From Armatimonas sp043757465 (GTDB taxonomy: Bacteria; Armatimonadota; Armatimonadia; Armatimonadales; Armatimonadaceae): DNA of 64,000 nt. The stretch is taken from positions 1-64,000 of the forward strand of contig NZ_JAYVPL010000066.1 of assembly GCF_043757465.1 (NCBI RefSeq), in the 5' to 3' direction. Shown here piece after piece: positions 33,390 through 42,500 of the stretch; position 1 is the first letter of the stretch; each line of letters starts with the position of its first letter. The translations under genes and the position numbers were made by a program. Below the pieces are notes generated by a model, which saw nothing but the letters and a program-made list of their open reading frames with translations, was not told where the DNA came from and searched no databases.

Positions 33390-33399
33390 CCTTCTAACG

Positions 33400-35529
33400 A
33401 TGAAACGCTTTCTTGTCACCGGTGGGGCTGGGTTTATTGGCTCTAACTTTGTACGCTACTTTCTGGGCAAGTACCCCGACTACACGGTCTGGGTACTCGA
33501 TGCCCTCACCTACGCCGGGAACACCGATAATTTTCAAGATATTGTCGCCAACCCGCGCTTCGCGTTTTTCCACGGACGGATCGAGGATGCCGCGCTCGTC
33601 GAGAATCTGGCGCGCAACGTGGACTGCATCATCAACTTCGCCGCCGAGAGCCACAACGACCGGGCGATCTTAGACCCGGAAACCGCGCAGCGCACGAACT
33701 TTAATGGCGTCGGTGTGCTTTTAGAAGCCGCACGGAAGCATAAGCACATTAGATTCCATCAAGTGTCTTGCTACGATACGGATTCGCGTGCCCTAACCAC
33801 AACTGGCCTCAAGCGCTTTGATGAGATTGAAATAGGAGACAGAGTTCTCTCGGTCAATCCTGAAACGGGACTACTTGAAGAAAAAGCAGTCGAAAAAGTC
33901 ATTATCCAAGACTATGCTGGGCCGATGATCCAGTTCAAAAGTAATCGAGTAGATCTTTTGGTGACTCCCAATCACAGGATGTTCTTCACCACTCCCAGTC
34001 ACCCCGCTACGATTCAAGTTGCCACTGCAGAGGAGCTTAGCCAACGTACGGCTACCAATATTGTTAAGGCTCGCTGGCAGGGATGTGATGAGGAAACGAT
34101 CTTTATCGAAGAAGTAGGCTCGGTTCCTACTCAGGAGCTATTTTATCTTGCGGGTATCTTCCTTGGCGATGGCTTTGTCTCAATACAAACACAGCAACAC
34201 CCCAATAAAACAGGCCACGGGCGATCAGAGTTTCTCAAAGTCTGCCGAGACGCCAATGGGAGATTCTACACTCCTACAGAGAGGGGCAGTCAAGAGCTGA
34301 CAACGGTAACCTGCCACCGTATTTTCTTTGACATTCCTGAGAAAGACAAAGGCAGGAAACGTCTTGAGGAGACTCTCGACCGGCTTTCCATTCCCTGGAA
34401 AGCGCATAAAGGCAAAGCGGGGGAACATCTGTACTTCTCTTCAGAAGTCTGGGCAAAATTCTTTTTACAGTTCGGTCAGGGAGCAGCGAACAAACAAATA
34501 CCAGCTTGGATGCTAGAGTACGACACTCCCTATCTGAAAGCCCTCTTTGATGGACTCATTGACAGTGACGGTCACTACAGATCTGGAAAAAATCTTCCAA
34601 GTTTTTCGACGTCTTCGCAACATCTGATGGAAGGTATGGTTGAACTTGGTTTTAAGCTAGGTTATCTTCCTCGATTTTCTCTACGTAGCATGGAGGCACA
34701 AGGTTCTATTGAGAGCCGTGTGATTCATCCTCGGCTTCCGGCCTATATGGTTTTTTTTCGTCAGGAAAATGTCGCTACGGAAAAGCGCTGTGCCAAGACA
34801 GTAGAGTACAGTGGTAAAATCTGGTGCCTAAAAGTACAGGACAATGGCAACTTCATTGTTGAGCGCAACGGCATTTTTGTTATTTCTGGTAATACAGATG
34901 AAGTTTATGGTAGCACAGATGGCGAGTTTAAAGAGGGCGATCCGTTGGAGCCCAACCAGCCGTACTCGGCAGCCAAGGCGGGGGGCGAGCTGCTCGTGCG
35001 CGCCTACAATGTCACATTTGGCCTGAACACCATCGTGACGCGCGGCTCGAACACCTTCGGACCGTACCACTATCCGGAAAAACTCATCCCGCTGATGATC
35101 ACCAACGCCATGCAGGACATTCCCCTGCCTGTCTACGGCGACGGCAAACAGGAGCGCGACTGGATGTGGGTTCTGGATCACTGCATCGGCGTAGATATTG
35201 CCCTGCACCAGGGAGTCCCCGGCGAGATCTACAATGTCGGGGGGGGCTCCGAGCGGCACAATATTGATGTGGTCAAAGGCATCCTCGCCGCGCTCGGCAA
35301 GCCCGAGAGCCTGATCCGCTATGTCACGGACCGCCCCGGCCACGACCGGCGCTACAGTCTCAACACCGACAAGATGCAGGCGCTCGGCTTCGCCCCCCGC
35401 CGCGATTTTGAGGTGCTGCTGGAGCAAACCGTCAAGTGGTACGTGGACAATGAACCCTGGTGGCGCAAGATAAAGTCCAGCGACGACTACCAGAACTTCA
35501 CCAAAAAATGGTACGGCGAGCGGCAGTAA
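33400..35529 (+). CDS. rmlB: dTDP-glucose 4,6-dehydratase interrupted by an intein
   Basis: The precursor is 709 residues; without the 375-residue intein (33769-34893) the host protein is 334 residues, normal for RmlB. Host motifs are TGGAGFIGSN (NAD-binding), NFAAESHNDRAI, the catalytic Thr-Asp-Glu in TDEVYG, YSAAKAGGE (Tyr-xxx-Lys), RGSNTFGPYHYPEKLIPLMI and ERDWMWVLDH. The enzyme converts dTDP-glucose to the 4-keto-6-deoxy intermediate for rhamnose and other deoxysugars. The intein sits between Ser123 of the host (FHQVS) and the catalytic Thr, so the enzyme should be inactive until spliced. No other rml gene is adjacent. ATG 33400 starts the canonical MKRFLVTGGAG; an earlier in-frame start at 33322 is not supported. 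Confidence 0.93.
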   Translation: MKRFLVTGGAGFIGSNFVRYFLGKYPDYTVWVLDALTYAGNTDNFQDIVANPRFAFFHGRIEDAALVENLARNVDCIINFAAESHNDRAILDPETAQRTNFNGVGVLLEAARKHKHIRFHQVSCYDTDSRALTTTGLKRFDEIEIGDRVLSVNPETGLLEEKAVEKVIIQDYAGPMIQFKSNRVDLLVTPNHRMFFTTPSHPATIQVATAEELSQRTATNIVKARWQGCDEETIFIEEVGSVPTQELFYLAGIFLGDGFVSIQTQQHPNKTGHGRSEFLKVCRDANGRFYTPTERGSQELTTVTCHRIFFDIPEKDKGRKRLEETLDRLSIPWKAHKGKAGEHLYFSSEVWAKFFLQFGQGAANKQIPAWMLEYDTPYLKALFDGLIDSDGHYRSGKNLPSFSTSSQHLMEGMVELGFKLGYLPRFSLRSMEAQGSIESRVIHPRLPAYMVFFRQENVATEKRCAKTVEYSGKIWCLKVQDNGNFIVERNGIFVISGNTDEVYGSTDGEFKEGDPLEPNQPYSAAKAGGELLVRAYNVTFGLNTIVTRGSNTFGPYHYPEKLIPLMITNAMQDIPLPVYGDGKQERDWMWVLDHCIGVDIALHQGVPGEIYNVGGGSERHNIDVVKGILAALGKPESLIRYVTDRPGHDRRYSLNTDKMQALGFAPRRDFEVLLEQTVKWYVDNEPWWRKIKSSDDYQNFTKKWYGERQ
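33769..34893 (+). other. Full-length intein with LAGLIDADG homing endonuclease inside RmlB
   Basis: The element has 375 codons. Block A starts with Cys1 (CYDTDSRAL) followed by FDEIEIGDRVLSV. Block B is VDLLVTPNHRMF (Thr66, His69). The endonuclease has motifs LAGIFLGDG (127-135) and LFDGLIDSDG (259-268). Blocks F/G are KIWCLKVQDNGNFIVERN then GIFVISGN, ending with Asn375. The +1 extein residue is Thr (34894), acceptable as a splicing nucleophile. The penultimate residue is Gly instead of the usual His, a variant found in some inteins that can slow or alter Asn cyclisation. Codon use is AT-richer than the host gene, consistent with lateral mobility. Confidence 0.93.
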
Positions 35530-35532
35530 CCA

Positions 35533-35550
35533 GCCCTCATGAACAAGGGC
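35533..35550. repeat. Extragenic hairpin with ATGAAC loop, copy 1
   Basis: GCCCT/AGGGC arms enclose CATGAACA, followed by GGC. The hairpin at 53198-53217 shares the loop ATGAAC and the trailing GGC. The rest of 35551-35698 holds further short hairpins (GTCGC-TCC-GCGAC near 35583) and no gene. Confidence 0.4.
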
Positions 35551-35698
35551 GGCACCGCTTCGCGGCTGGCGTCCCGCCACAAAGTCGCTCCGCGACAGGG
35601 GGAAATTATTTAATAAATCCTTAATAGCTGACATCAGCCGCAACGGGTCATATCCAGTGAAAGTGAAAAATAAACAAGCGACGAAAAGGAATGAAAAT

Positions 35699-36637
35699 AT
35701 GCGAAACAACACTCAAGTAACCCACTCTCTGGATGATACGCTCTGGCAGCGGCTGGCGGCATTTCCGCTGGAAGAGGGTTTTGTGCAACGCCTCGCTCGT
35801 GAAAACGAGTGGGGCATTTTATTTGCGGAGCAAGTGATTACGGAGTACCGGAGGTTTCTGTATCTCACACAAGTGGCTGGACATCCCGTGACACCGTCAA
35901 AGGCGATAGATGAAGTTTGGCACCTGCACCTACTCTACACACGCTCCTACTGGGAAGGACTCTGTGGCGAGATTCTCAGTAAGCCGCTGCACCATGAGCC
36001 CGGTACGGGCAAGCCCGGCGACACGGCGCACTTTGCGATTCAGTACCAGAAGACGCGAGAGAGCTACCAGCAAATATTTGGCGAAGCCCCCCCGATTCCT
36101 GCCTGGGGCGCGCAGACCCCCAAGCCGCAGCAACAAACCGTCGCGTCTATGCCCCGAAGGCGTGCGTTGGGCTGGCTCGCAACGGGTATCGGAAGTGCAG
36201 CGCTTAGTGGAGCGAGTGGTGGGGATATTCTGATTGCGATGGGCTGCTTCGGGCTCGTGGCGTGGGCATTTGCCGCACTCGATCGCTACAACCCGGGCAG
36301 GAAATCTCCCAGCTCCTGCGGCGGTTTCTTTGCCACAAACACCACGACTATGGACACAAACACCACGACAGACACAAGCACCACGACAGACACAAGCACC
36401 ACGACAGACACAAATTCGACGAGCACAGAAAGCGGCGACGGAAACGCCAACCACACACACTCCCACTCCGATAGTGGGCAGAGCCATAGCCACGGGCACG
36501 GTGCAGGCGTTTCCTCCGACTCTAGTAGTTCTAGCAACTCGAGCAGCGACACAAGCGCTAGTTCTTGCTCTAGTGCGAGCTCTTGCTCCTCGGCAAGCTC
36601 CTGCGGCGGGGGAAGTTCCTGCGGCGGCGGGAGCTAA
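35699..36637 (+). CDS. Glycine-rich-domain (DUF1399-like) protein with low-complexity Thr/His/Ser/Cys tail
   Basis: This protein of about 312 residues falls into three parts. Residues ~1-125 carry a helical domain with EVWHLHLLYTRSYWEGLCG, like the N-terminal signature of glycine-rich-domain/DUF1399 proteins. A hydrophobic stretch (~150-195, two probable membrane segments around ALSGASGGDILIAMGCFGLVAWAF) follows. The tail is pure low complexity: NTTTDTS repeats, a His-rich NHTHSHSDSGQSHSHGHG, Ser runs, then SSCSSASSCGGGSSCGGG. The tail could bind metal or form disulfide or cross-linked material. ATG 35699 has AAAGGA upstream; an in-frame GTG at 35657 is possible. Function unknown. Confidence 0.65.
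   Translation: MRNNTQVTHSLDDTLWQRLAAFPLEEGFVQRLARENEWGILFAEQVITEYRRFLYLTQVAGHPVTPSKAIDEVWHLHLLYTRSYWEGLCGEILSKPLHHEPGTGKPGDTAHFAIQYQKTRESYQQIFGEAPPIPAWGAQTPKPQQQTVASMPRRRALGWLATGIGSAALSGASGGDILIAMGCFGLVAWAFAALDRYNPGRKSPSSCGGFFATNTTTMDTNTTTDTSTTTDTSTTTDTNSTSTESGDGNANHTHSHSDSGQSHSHGHGAGVSSDSSSSSNSSSDTSASSCSSASSCSSASSCGGGSSCGGGS
36353..36415 (+). repeat. 18-bp tandem repeats (CACCACGACAGACACAAG)
   Basis: About three near-identical 18-bp units encode the Thr-Thr-Asp-Thr repeat of the low-complexity tail. Such arrays can expand or contract in frame. Confidence 0.7.
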
Positions 36638-36718
36638 CCCGTAACGGTTGCGCAGGGGACGGGGATTTTAGATATTTCGGTATAGTCTTCACATACAAAG
36701 AGTGCGCTGCTAGAGCGA

Positions 36719-36724
36719 TACAAT
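36719..36724 (+). promoter_or_regulatory. -10 hexamer TACAAT, leaderless start of pgl
   Basis: TACAAT-AGAAGCC-ATG leaves 7 nt to the start at 36732. Confidence 0.6.
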
Positions 36725-36731
36725 AGAAGCC

Positions 36732-37430
36732 ATGCAGCCGACGTTTCTCACCTTTCCTGATCCTGATGCCGTTGCGAGCGACGCGGCGGCTCGTTTTATT
36801 GCCCTCGCGGAAGGGGCAATTGCCGAACGGGGGCGGTTTGTGGTGGCGCTGGCGGGCGGCTCCACGCCGGAGCGACTCTACAAAATTTTGGCGACACAGA
36901 CGCTGGACTGGACACAGATCATGGTGTTCTTCTCCGATGATCGTTTTGTCTCGGTGAACAATCGCTTCAGTAACGCCGGGCTAGCGTTACGCCTACTCCC
37001 GCTCTGCCCGAGGACGACATTTCCTATTCCTGCCGAGACAACACTGGATGCTGCCGAGTGCGCCGCACAGTACGAGAACGAGCTGATTGCAGCGCTAGGC
37101 GGCGAGCCGCGCTTTGACTTGGTGCTGCTGGGCCTGGGCGACGACGGCCACACGGCATCGCTTTTTCCCGGGAAAGCAGCGCTCACAGCGACAAGTGGGG
37201 TGACACACTCAACACCGGGAGTGTTGCCGCCACCCGTGGACCGTGTGACGTTTACGTTTGCGCTGATCAATGCCGCCCGCAATGTACTCTTTCTGGTGAC
37301 GGGAGCTGGTAAAAAAGAGAAAGTGGCGCAGTGGCGAGCGGGCGAGGGAAGCGTGAGCACGCTGCCCGTGCGGGGGGTCGCGCCCACCAACGGCACCTGC
37401 ACCGTGCTTCTCGATCAGGCGGCAAGCTGA
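36732..37430 (+). CDS. pgl: 6-phosphogluconolactonase
   Basis: This 232-residue DevB-type enzyme of the oxidative pentose-phosphate pathway hydrolyses 6-phosphogluconolactone to 6-phosphogluconate. Motifs are VVALAGGSTPERLYK, VFFSDDRFVSVNNRFSNAG and DLVLLGLGDDGHTASLFPG, and the length is normal. The stop codon shares one base with the start of the DciA-like gene (TGATG, 37428-37432), so those two are translationally coupled. A TACAAT -10 lies 7 nt before the ATG, indicating leaderless transcription. Confidence 0.93.
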   Translation: MQPTFLTFPDPDAVASDAAARFIALAEGAIAERGRFVVALAGGSTPERLYKILATQTLDWTQIMVFFSDDRFVSVNNRFSNAGLALRLLPLCPRTTFPIPAETTLDAAECAAQYENELIAALGGEPRFDLVLLGLGDDGHTASLFPGKAALTATSGVTHSTPGVLPPPVDRVTFTFALINAARNVLFLVTGAGKKEKVAQWRAGEGSVSTLPVRGVAPTNGTCTVLLDQAAS

Positions 37431-38026
37431 TGCGGCGCGGTGGGAAGATGAACCGGCTGGGCATTGATATGGAGCGGGTTCTGGGCGGGCGCGAGATGCT
37501 GCGCAAGCTCAAGGAGCACACCGCGCCGATTGTCTGGGCCGAGGTGGTCGGGGAGCAAGTGGCGGCGGCGACCGAGGTGCTGGGCGTCAGCGGCGGCGTG
37601 CTGCGCGTCTCGGCTAAGTCGTCGGTGTGGGCCAATGAGCTGACATTTTACAAGACCGATATTCTCAAGCGCCTCAATATCAAGCTAGGCACTCCCCGCG
37701 TGCCCGTCATCACCGACATTCACTTCCAGAGCCGTGGCATCAAGCCCTTGCCCGATGCTCCCCAACGAGAGCCCGAGGTGGAGATAGACTCCATCGCGCT
37801 CTCCGTGCGGGAGCGCCAGCAGATCGAGGAGAGCATCTACGCCATCAAGGACCCGGAGCTACGCGAGCGCCTCCGCCGCACGCGCTTCACCGAGCTACGG
37901 CTGCGCAACTGGCGGCTCGACAACGGCTGGGTCCCCTGTTCCGGTTGCGGCGAGCTGGTCGCACCTTTTCTGGGCGGCACGGGCATGAGCTGTCCCCGCT
38001 GCCGCATCCTGGGAGACAGAGGCTAG
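37430..38026 (+). CDS. DUF721 / DciA-like protein with C-terminal zinc ribbon
   Basis: This 198-residue protein has an N-terminal DUF721 domain (IVWAEVVGEQVAAATEVLGV, LRVSAKSSVWANELTFYKTDIL), the KH-like domain shared with DciA, the replicative helicase loader of bacteria without DnaC. The C-terminus adds a four-Cys ribbon (CSGCGELV ... CPRCRILG) preceded by an Arg-rich helix. A DNA-related role is likely but not shown. Its start overlaps the pgl stop, and comEC begins 4 nt after its stop, giving a pgl-DUF721-comEC transcription unit. Confidence 0.75.
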   Translation: MRRGGKMNRLGIDMERVLGGREMLRKLKEHTAPIVWAEVVGEQVAAATEVLGVSGGVLRVSAKSSVWANELTFYKTDILKRLNIKLGTPRVPVITDIHFQSRGIKPLPDAPQREPEVEIDSIALSVRERQQIEESIYAIKDPELRERLRRTRFTELRLRNWRLDNGWVPCSGCGELVAPFLGGTGMSCPRCRILGDRG

Positions 38027-38029
38027 CTT

Positions 38030-39505
38030 GTGCGCCTTCGTCCCCTCTTTTGCGCCCTCGCGCTCGTCGTGCTCGGCATTCTTGTGGCACCATTCCTTCC
38101 CCACCAGCCGCTGATTTTCGATGCCCTCGCGCTCGCATTCACAGTCGTTGGCGTCGCGTTTCTGCGCCACCCTACCGTTGCGACACTCTTCTTACTTCTT
38201 CCCTTCTTGCTCTTCTCCCTCGCCCAAACCCAGCGCACGCTCCTGCCCGATGCGCTGGTGCAAGCCTCCGGGCGCTACCAGATTCTGAGCGGGACTGTGC
38301 AGAGTGCCCCAGAACCCACTCGCTCGGGAGGCTTGCGGTTCGTGTTGGCAAGCGCAGAGGGCAGAACACAAGTAACAACACCCACGAACCAAGTGCTTCA
38401 CCGAGGTGATTCTGTCAGGGTGCATGGCCGCCTGGAGCTTCCCTCACGCGCTACCAACCCCGGCGAGTTCGACTACCGTGCCTCGCTCCTGCGGCATGGT
38501 ATCCACACGGTCTTGTGGGCCAATCGCGTGGAGACTCACCTACTCCTGCGCCGCGCGACCCCCGCCGAGCGGCTCCGCGAGACCATTCGCACCACCTGCC
38601 ACGCCCACCTGCCGCCCGAAGACGCCGGACTTCTGGCGAGCCTGCTCGTCTCGGACCGGAGCCAGCTCCCAGCAAATCTACAGGAGGCGTTCGTGCGCAC
38701 GGGCACGATCCACATTCTCTCGACCTCGGGCCTGCATCTGAGTGTCTTTGCCGGAGTTCTGGTACTACTCTTTGGCCGAGGAAAGCCGCTCCCCACACTC
38801 CTCGCGCTGGCCCTACTCTGGACCTACGCACTCGCGGCAGGCACGGGCGGCGCCGTGATGCGCTCCGCGGTCATGACGACAACGCTTCTTCTCGCTCCTC
38901 TGCTGAGGCGCGAGGCGGAGCCGCTCCACACCCTCGCCTTCGCCGCCATTTTGATCTTGCTCCCCGAACCCTTGGCGCTCTATGATCCGGGAACCCAGCT
39001 CTCGTTTGCGACGATGGCAACACTCGTCGCCTGGGCACGTCCCCTGGAAAACCTTATCTGGCCCTGGGAGCCCGAGCAGAGCGTCCTGGCTCGTTTTGCC
39101 CGCATCTGCATCCTCGGCCTACTGATTGGAGTTCTGGCGCAGGTCGGCTCCGCGCCGCTCGTGGCCTACCACTACAATCTTTTCTCGTGGGTCTCGCCTA
39201 TCGCCAACCTGCCGATTGCCGCCCTCGCCGAAGTGCTTCTCTTGCTCGGCCTCGCCGCCGTCGCGCTCCCCTTTCTCACCCCGCTCTGGTGGCTTATCGG
39301 CCTCAGCCTCGCGCTTCTCAAAACCCTTGCGCTCGGCTTCGCCGCCCTGCCCTACGCCGCGCTCTCGGTCGCCTCGCCCCCCGCCGAGTTCGTCTTCCTC
39401 TGGTACGCGCTCTTACTGCTTCCCACACACTACGTCTGTGTGCGGCTCAACCGTAGGCGGTTTAGTCAAGCCTCGTTTATTTCAAAACCTGAAATGGCCG
39501 CCTAA
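38030..39505 (+). CDS. comEC: ComEC/Rec2-family DNA-uptake channel protein, short form
   Basis: This 491-residue polytopic membrane protein has N-terminal hydrophobic segments, a partial soluble beta domain (DUF4131-like; VQSAPEPTRSGGLRFVL), then the competence domain (LVSDRSQLPANLQEAFVRTGTIHILSTSGLHLSVFAG) and many membrane helices. ComEC normally forms the inner-membrane channel for transforming DNA. The C-terminal metallo-beta-lactamase-like domain present in many ComEC proteins is absent here, since the gene ends after the transmembrane part. The start is GTG 38030, just after the DUF721 stop. Confidence 0.85.
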   Translation: MRLRPLFCALALVVLGILVAPFLPHQPLIFDALALAFTVVGVAFLRHPTVATLFLLLPFLLFSLAQTQRTLLPDALVQASGRYQILSGTVQSAPEPTRSGGLRFVLASAEGRTQVTTPTNQVLHRGDSVRVHGRLELPSRATNPGEFDYRASLLRHGIHTVLWANRVETHLLLRRATPAERLRETIRTTCHAHLPPEDAGLLASLLVSDRSQLPANLQEAFVRTGTIHILSTSGLHLSVFAGVLVLLFGRGKPLPTLLALALLWTYALAAGTGGAVMRSAVMTTTLLLAPLLRREAEPLHTLAFAAILILLPEPLALYDPGTQLSFATMATLVAWARPLENLIWPWEPEQSVLARFARICILGLLIGVLAQVGSAPLVAYHYNLFSWVSPIANLPIAALAEVLLLLGLAAVALPFLTPLWWLIGLSLALLKTLALGFAALPYAALSVASPPAEFVFLWYALLLLPTHYVCVRLNRRRFSQASFISKPEMAA

Positions 39506-39555
39506 CGAATCCGTCTGTAACTTAGGGTTTGTGGCAGGAAATGGCATGCTTCTGC

Positions 39556-39561
39556 CATAAT
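39556..39561 (+). promoter_or_regulatory. CATAAT -10-like hexamer before the PSD1 gene
   Basis: CATAAT lies 9 nt before ATG 39571. It supports choosing this start over the in-frame ATG-like start at 39529. Confidence 0.45.
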
Positions 39562-39570
39562 CAAACAGTC

Positions 39571-42500
39571 ATGACTGAAACACGTCCGCTCCGTGGCGCT
39601 CTCCTTGCGCTGACATCCCTCGCGCTTGCCAGTGCAAGCCTGCTGCCCGCGCGGTCGTCCGGTCAGATCAAGGCACCCACCGCCCAAGCCCCTGACTTCG
39701 CCAAAGAGGTTCAGCCACTTCTCAATGCCAAGTGCATGCCGTGTCATGGCGATATCCAAGCTGCCGGTGGGCTGAAGCTGACCCGCCTCAAGAGCGCCCT
39801 GACCGGGGGAGGCAGTGGGGCGCGGGGCTTGGTGCCGCACGACCCCGATGCCAGCGCCGTCATTCAGCGCATCTCCACTACCGACACCGATCTGATCATG
39901 CCGCCCAAGACCAGCGGCAAGACCCCGCTGACACCCACCGAGGTGGCAACTCTGCGTAGCTGGGTCCAGTCTGGTGCGCCTTGGCCCGAGGCGGGTGCCG
40001 CTGCGCCCGTCGGGGACACGCACTGGTCGCTCCAACGGATCAAGAAACCCGCGCTCCCTTCGGGCAAGGCGACGCACCCCGTGGATCGTTTTCTGGAGGT
40101 GCGCCTCGCTGCCAAGGGCCTTGCCATGAGTCCCGCCGCCGATCGCCCCACCCTGATACGCCGCGTCACGTTCGATCTCATCGGCCTCCCGCCCACCGAA
40201 GCGGAGCTCGCTGCTTTTGTTAATGATAAGGCGCCGGGTGCGTATGAACGTGTCGTGGATCGGCTACTGGCGTCGCCGCGCTACGGCGAGCGCTGGGCTC
40301 GCCACTGGCTCGACACCATCCACTACGCCGACTCCCACGGCTCCGAGCACGACATGGGCCGCAAGAACGCCTGGCCGTTCCGCGACTATGTCATCCAAAC
40401 GTTCAACAACGATGTCCCCTACGCCCGCTTCGTCCGCGAGCAGCTCGCCGCCGATGCGCTCTACCCGAATCGCCCCGCCCTCACCCCCGCCCTCGGCTAC
40501 CTGAGCGCTGGTAACTTCGACCTCAGCGCCTACTACAGCGCCCCCGTCCCGTTCCAAATCCTCGACCGCGACGACATGGTCAACCAGGCCATGTCTACTT
40601 TCGTCAGCACCACCGCCAACTGTGCGCGGTGCCACAACCACAAGTTCGACCCCATTCCCACCACCGACTACTGGTCGCTCCAGGCCGTGTTCGCGGGAGT
40701 CATCAAGGGCGATGTCACCTATGACGAGACGCCCAGCATCGCGGAGCAACGCGCGAAGTGGAACAAGCTGAAGGAAGTCGCTGACAGCAAGAGTGCCACA
40801 CGAATCCTCGCCGCCGAGCACCAACCGGTGGTGGATGCCTTCGTTTCGGCAATCTCTGGTTTCGGCGGCTGGAAGCCGCTGCGCGTGACCAAGGCCACCA
40901 GCGCTGGTGGCGCGACGTTCGCTCTCGCCGACGACGGCCGGGTCGCAGTGGGCGGGCCTCGCCCCGCCAAGGACACCTACACACTCCTCGCCCGCCCCGG
41001 CGCCGGGCGCATCGGTGCCCTCCGAGTAGATGCGCTGGCATCGCCTGACCTCCCCAAAGGCGGCCCCGGACGCGCCGACGACGGTGGCTACCTGCTCCAC
41101 GAAGTCATCGTAGACATTGTCCGCGCGAGCGGCAAGCGCGAGAAGGCAAAGATAGTCCGGGCCAGCGCCGATTATGCCCAGCCGAACAGGGACGCCGCGC
41201 ACGCCGCCGACGGCAACTCCGGCTCCGCGTGGGGTATCGGACCTGAGTTTGGCAAGGATCACCACCTCGTGCTGGCCTTCGCCGAACCCCTCGAAATCGC
41301 CGACGACGACGCGCTTGAGGTGGTTCTCGAGCAAAACGACGGCGCTACCCACGTGCTGGGACGCTTCCGCTTGAGCGTCGCCGATGCCCCCCGAGTGGCC
41401 CTCTGCGCCGTGCCCCCGAAGGTGGCCGATCTGCTGAGGGCGCCCACACAAGACCAGGCTGCCCGTGTGGAGATCGCCACGTTCGCGCTACGGGAAACGG
41501 CCGACGACGGCATCGCGTCCCTGCCCCCCCTGCAGCGTGTCTACGTGGCCGCGAAAGCCGCCGATGTGGCCAACGTGGGTTTCGTCAACATCGACAAGCC
41601 TCGGGAGATCCACGTGCTGGAGCGTGGCGAGATGAGTCGGCCCAAGCAGGTGGTCGAGCCGGGTGCCCTATCGGTGCTCTCGGAGCTTGGGATCTACTTC
41701 AAGCGCCGTGACATGACCCAAGAGAGCCAGCGCCGCGCCGCGCTCGCGGAGTGGTTCGTGGACCGTCGCAACCCCCTCACTTGGCGCAGCATCGTCAATC
41801 GTGTCTGGCACTACCACTTTGGCAAAGGCATTGTCGACACGCCCAGCGACTTCGGCCGCATGGGCGGTGCGCCGAGCCATCCGGAGCTACTCGACTATCT
41901 CGCGGCTTGGTTCCGGGACGACGCGCAAGGGTCGTTCAAAAAACTGCACCGGCTGCTGGTGACGAGCCGCGCCTACCGGCAGAGCTCAGCCAACCGCCCG
42001 GAAGCGGACAAGCTCGATCGGGACAACCGGCTGCTGTGGCGGGCCAATCGCCTCCGCGTGGATGCCGACCAGTACCGCGACGCCGCGCTCCAGACTGCCG
42101 GGCGGATAAACTTCACCATGGGCGGGCCGGGCGTCAACCACTTCAAGCAGGGCCCGGGACCGCAGATGACGCCCGCCCTAGACTACGCGGCGTTCGACTG
42201 GGAAAGCCCCGCGGCCAACCGGCGCTCGGTCTACCGCACGGTCTGGCGCTCCATTCCGGACCCGTTCATGGACTCCCTGGACTTCCCCGACCTGACATTG
42301 CTCTCCCCCACCCGGGGCACGAGCGTGTCGGCCCTGCAGGCCCTCACGCTCTACAACAACAACTTCGTGCTCTCGTGCGCCCAGTCTCTGGCAAAGCGCG
42401 TGGTGGCCGAGGGCGGCACAGCCCCACGGCAGATCGAGCGGGCGGCGGTTCTCGCGTGGGGCCGAACCATCACCGACCAAGAGCGGAAGGTGCTACAGAC

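Noticed and set aside
33322..33399. Upstream extension of RmlB to 33322
   Set aside because: It adds a 26-residue segment over the divergent PhyH gene; the conserved protein begins at MKRFLVTGG (33400).
40264..41451. Minus-strand ORF of 395 codons
   Set aside because: It is entirely antisense to the well-supported PSD1 gene and shows Val/Gly/Arg bias without any domain.
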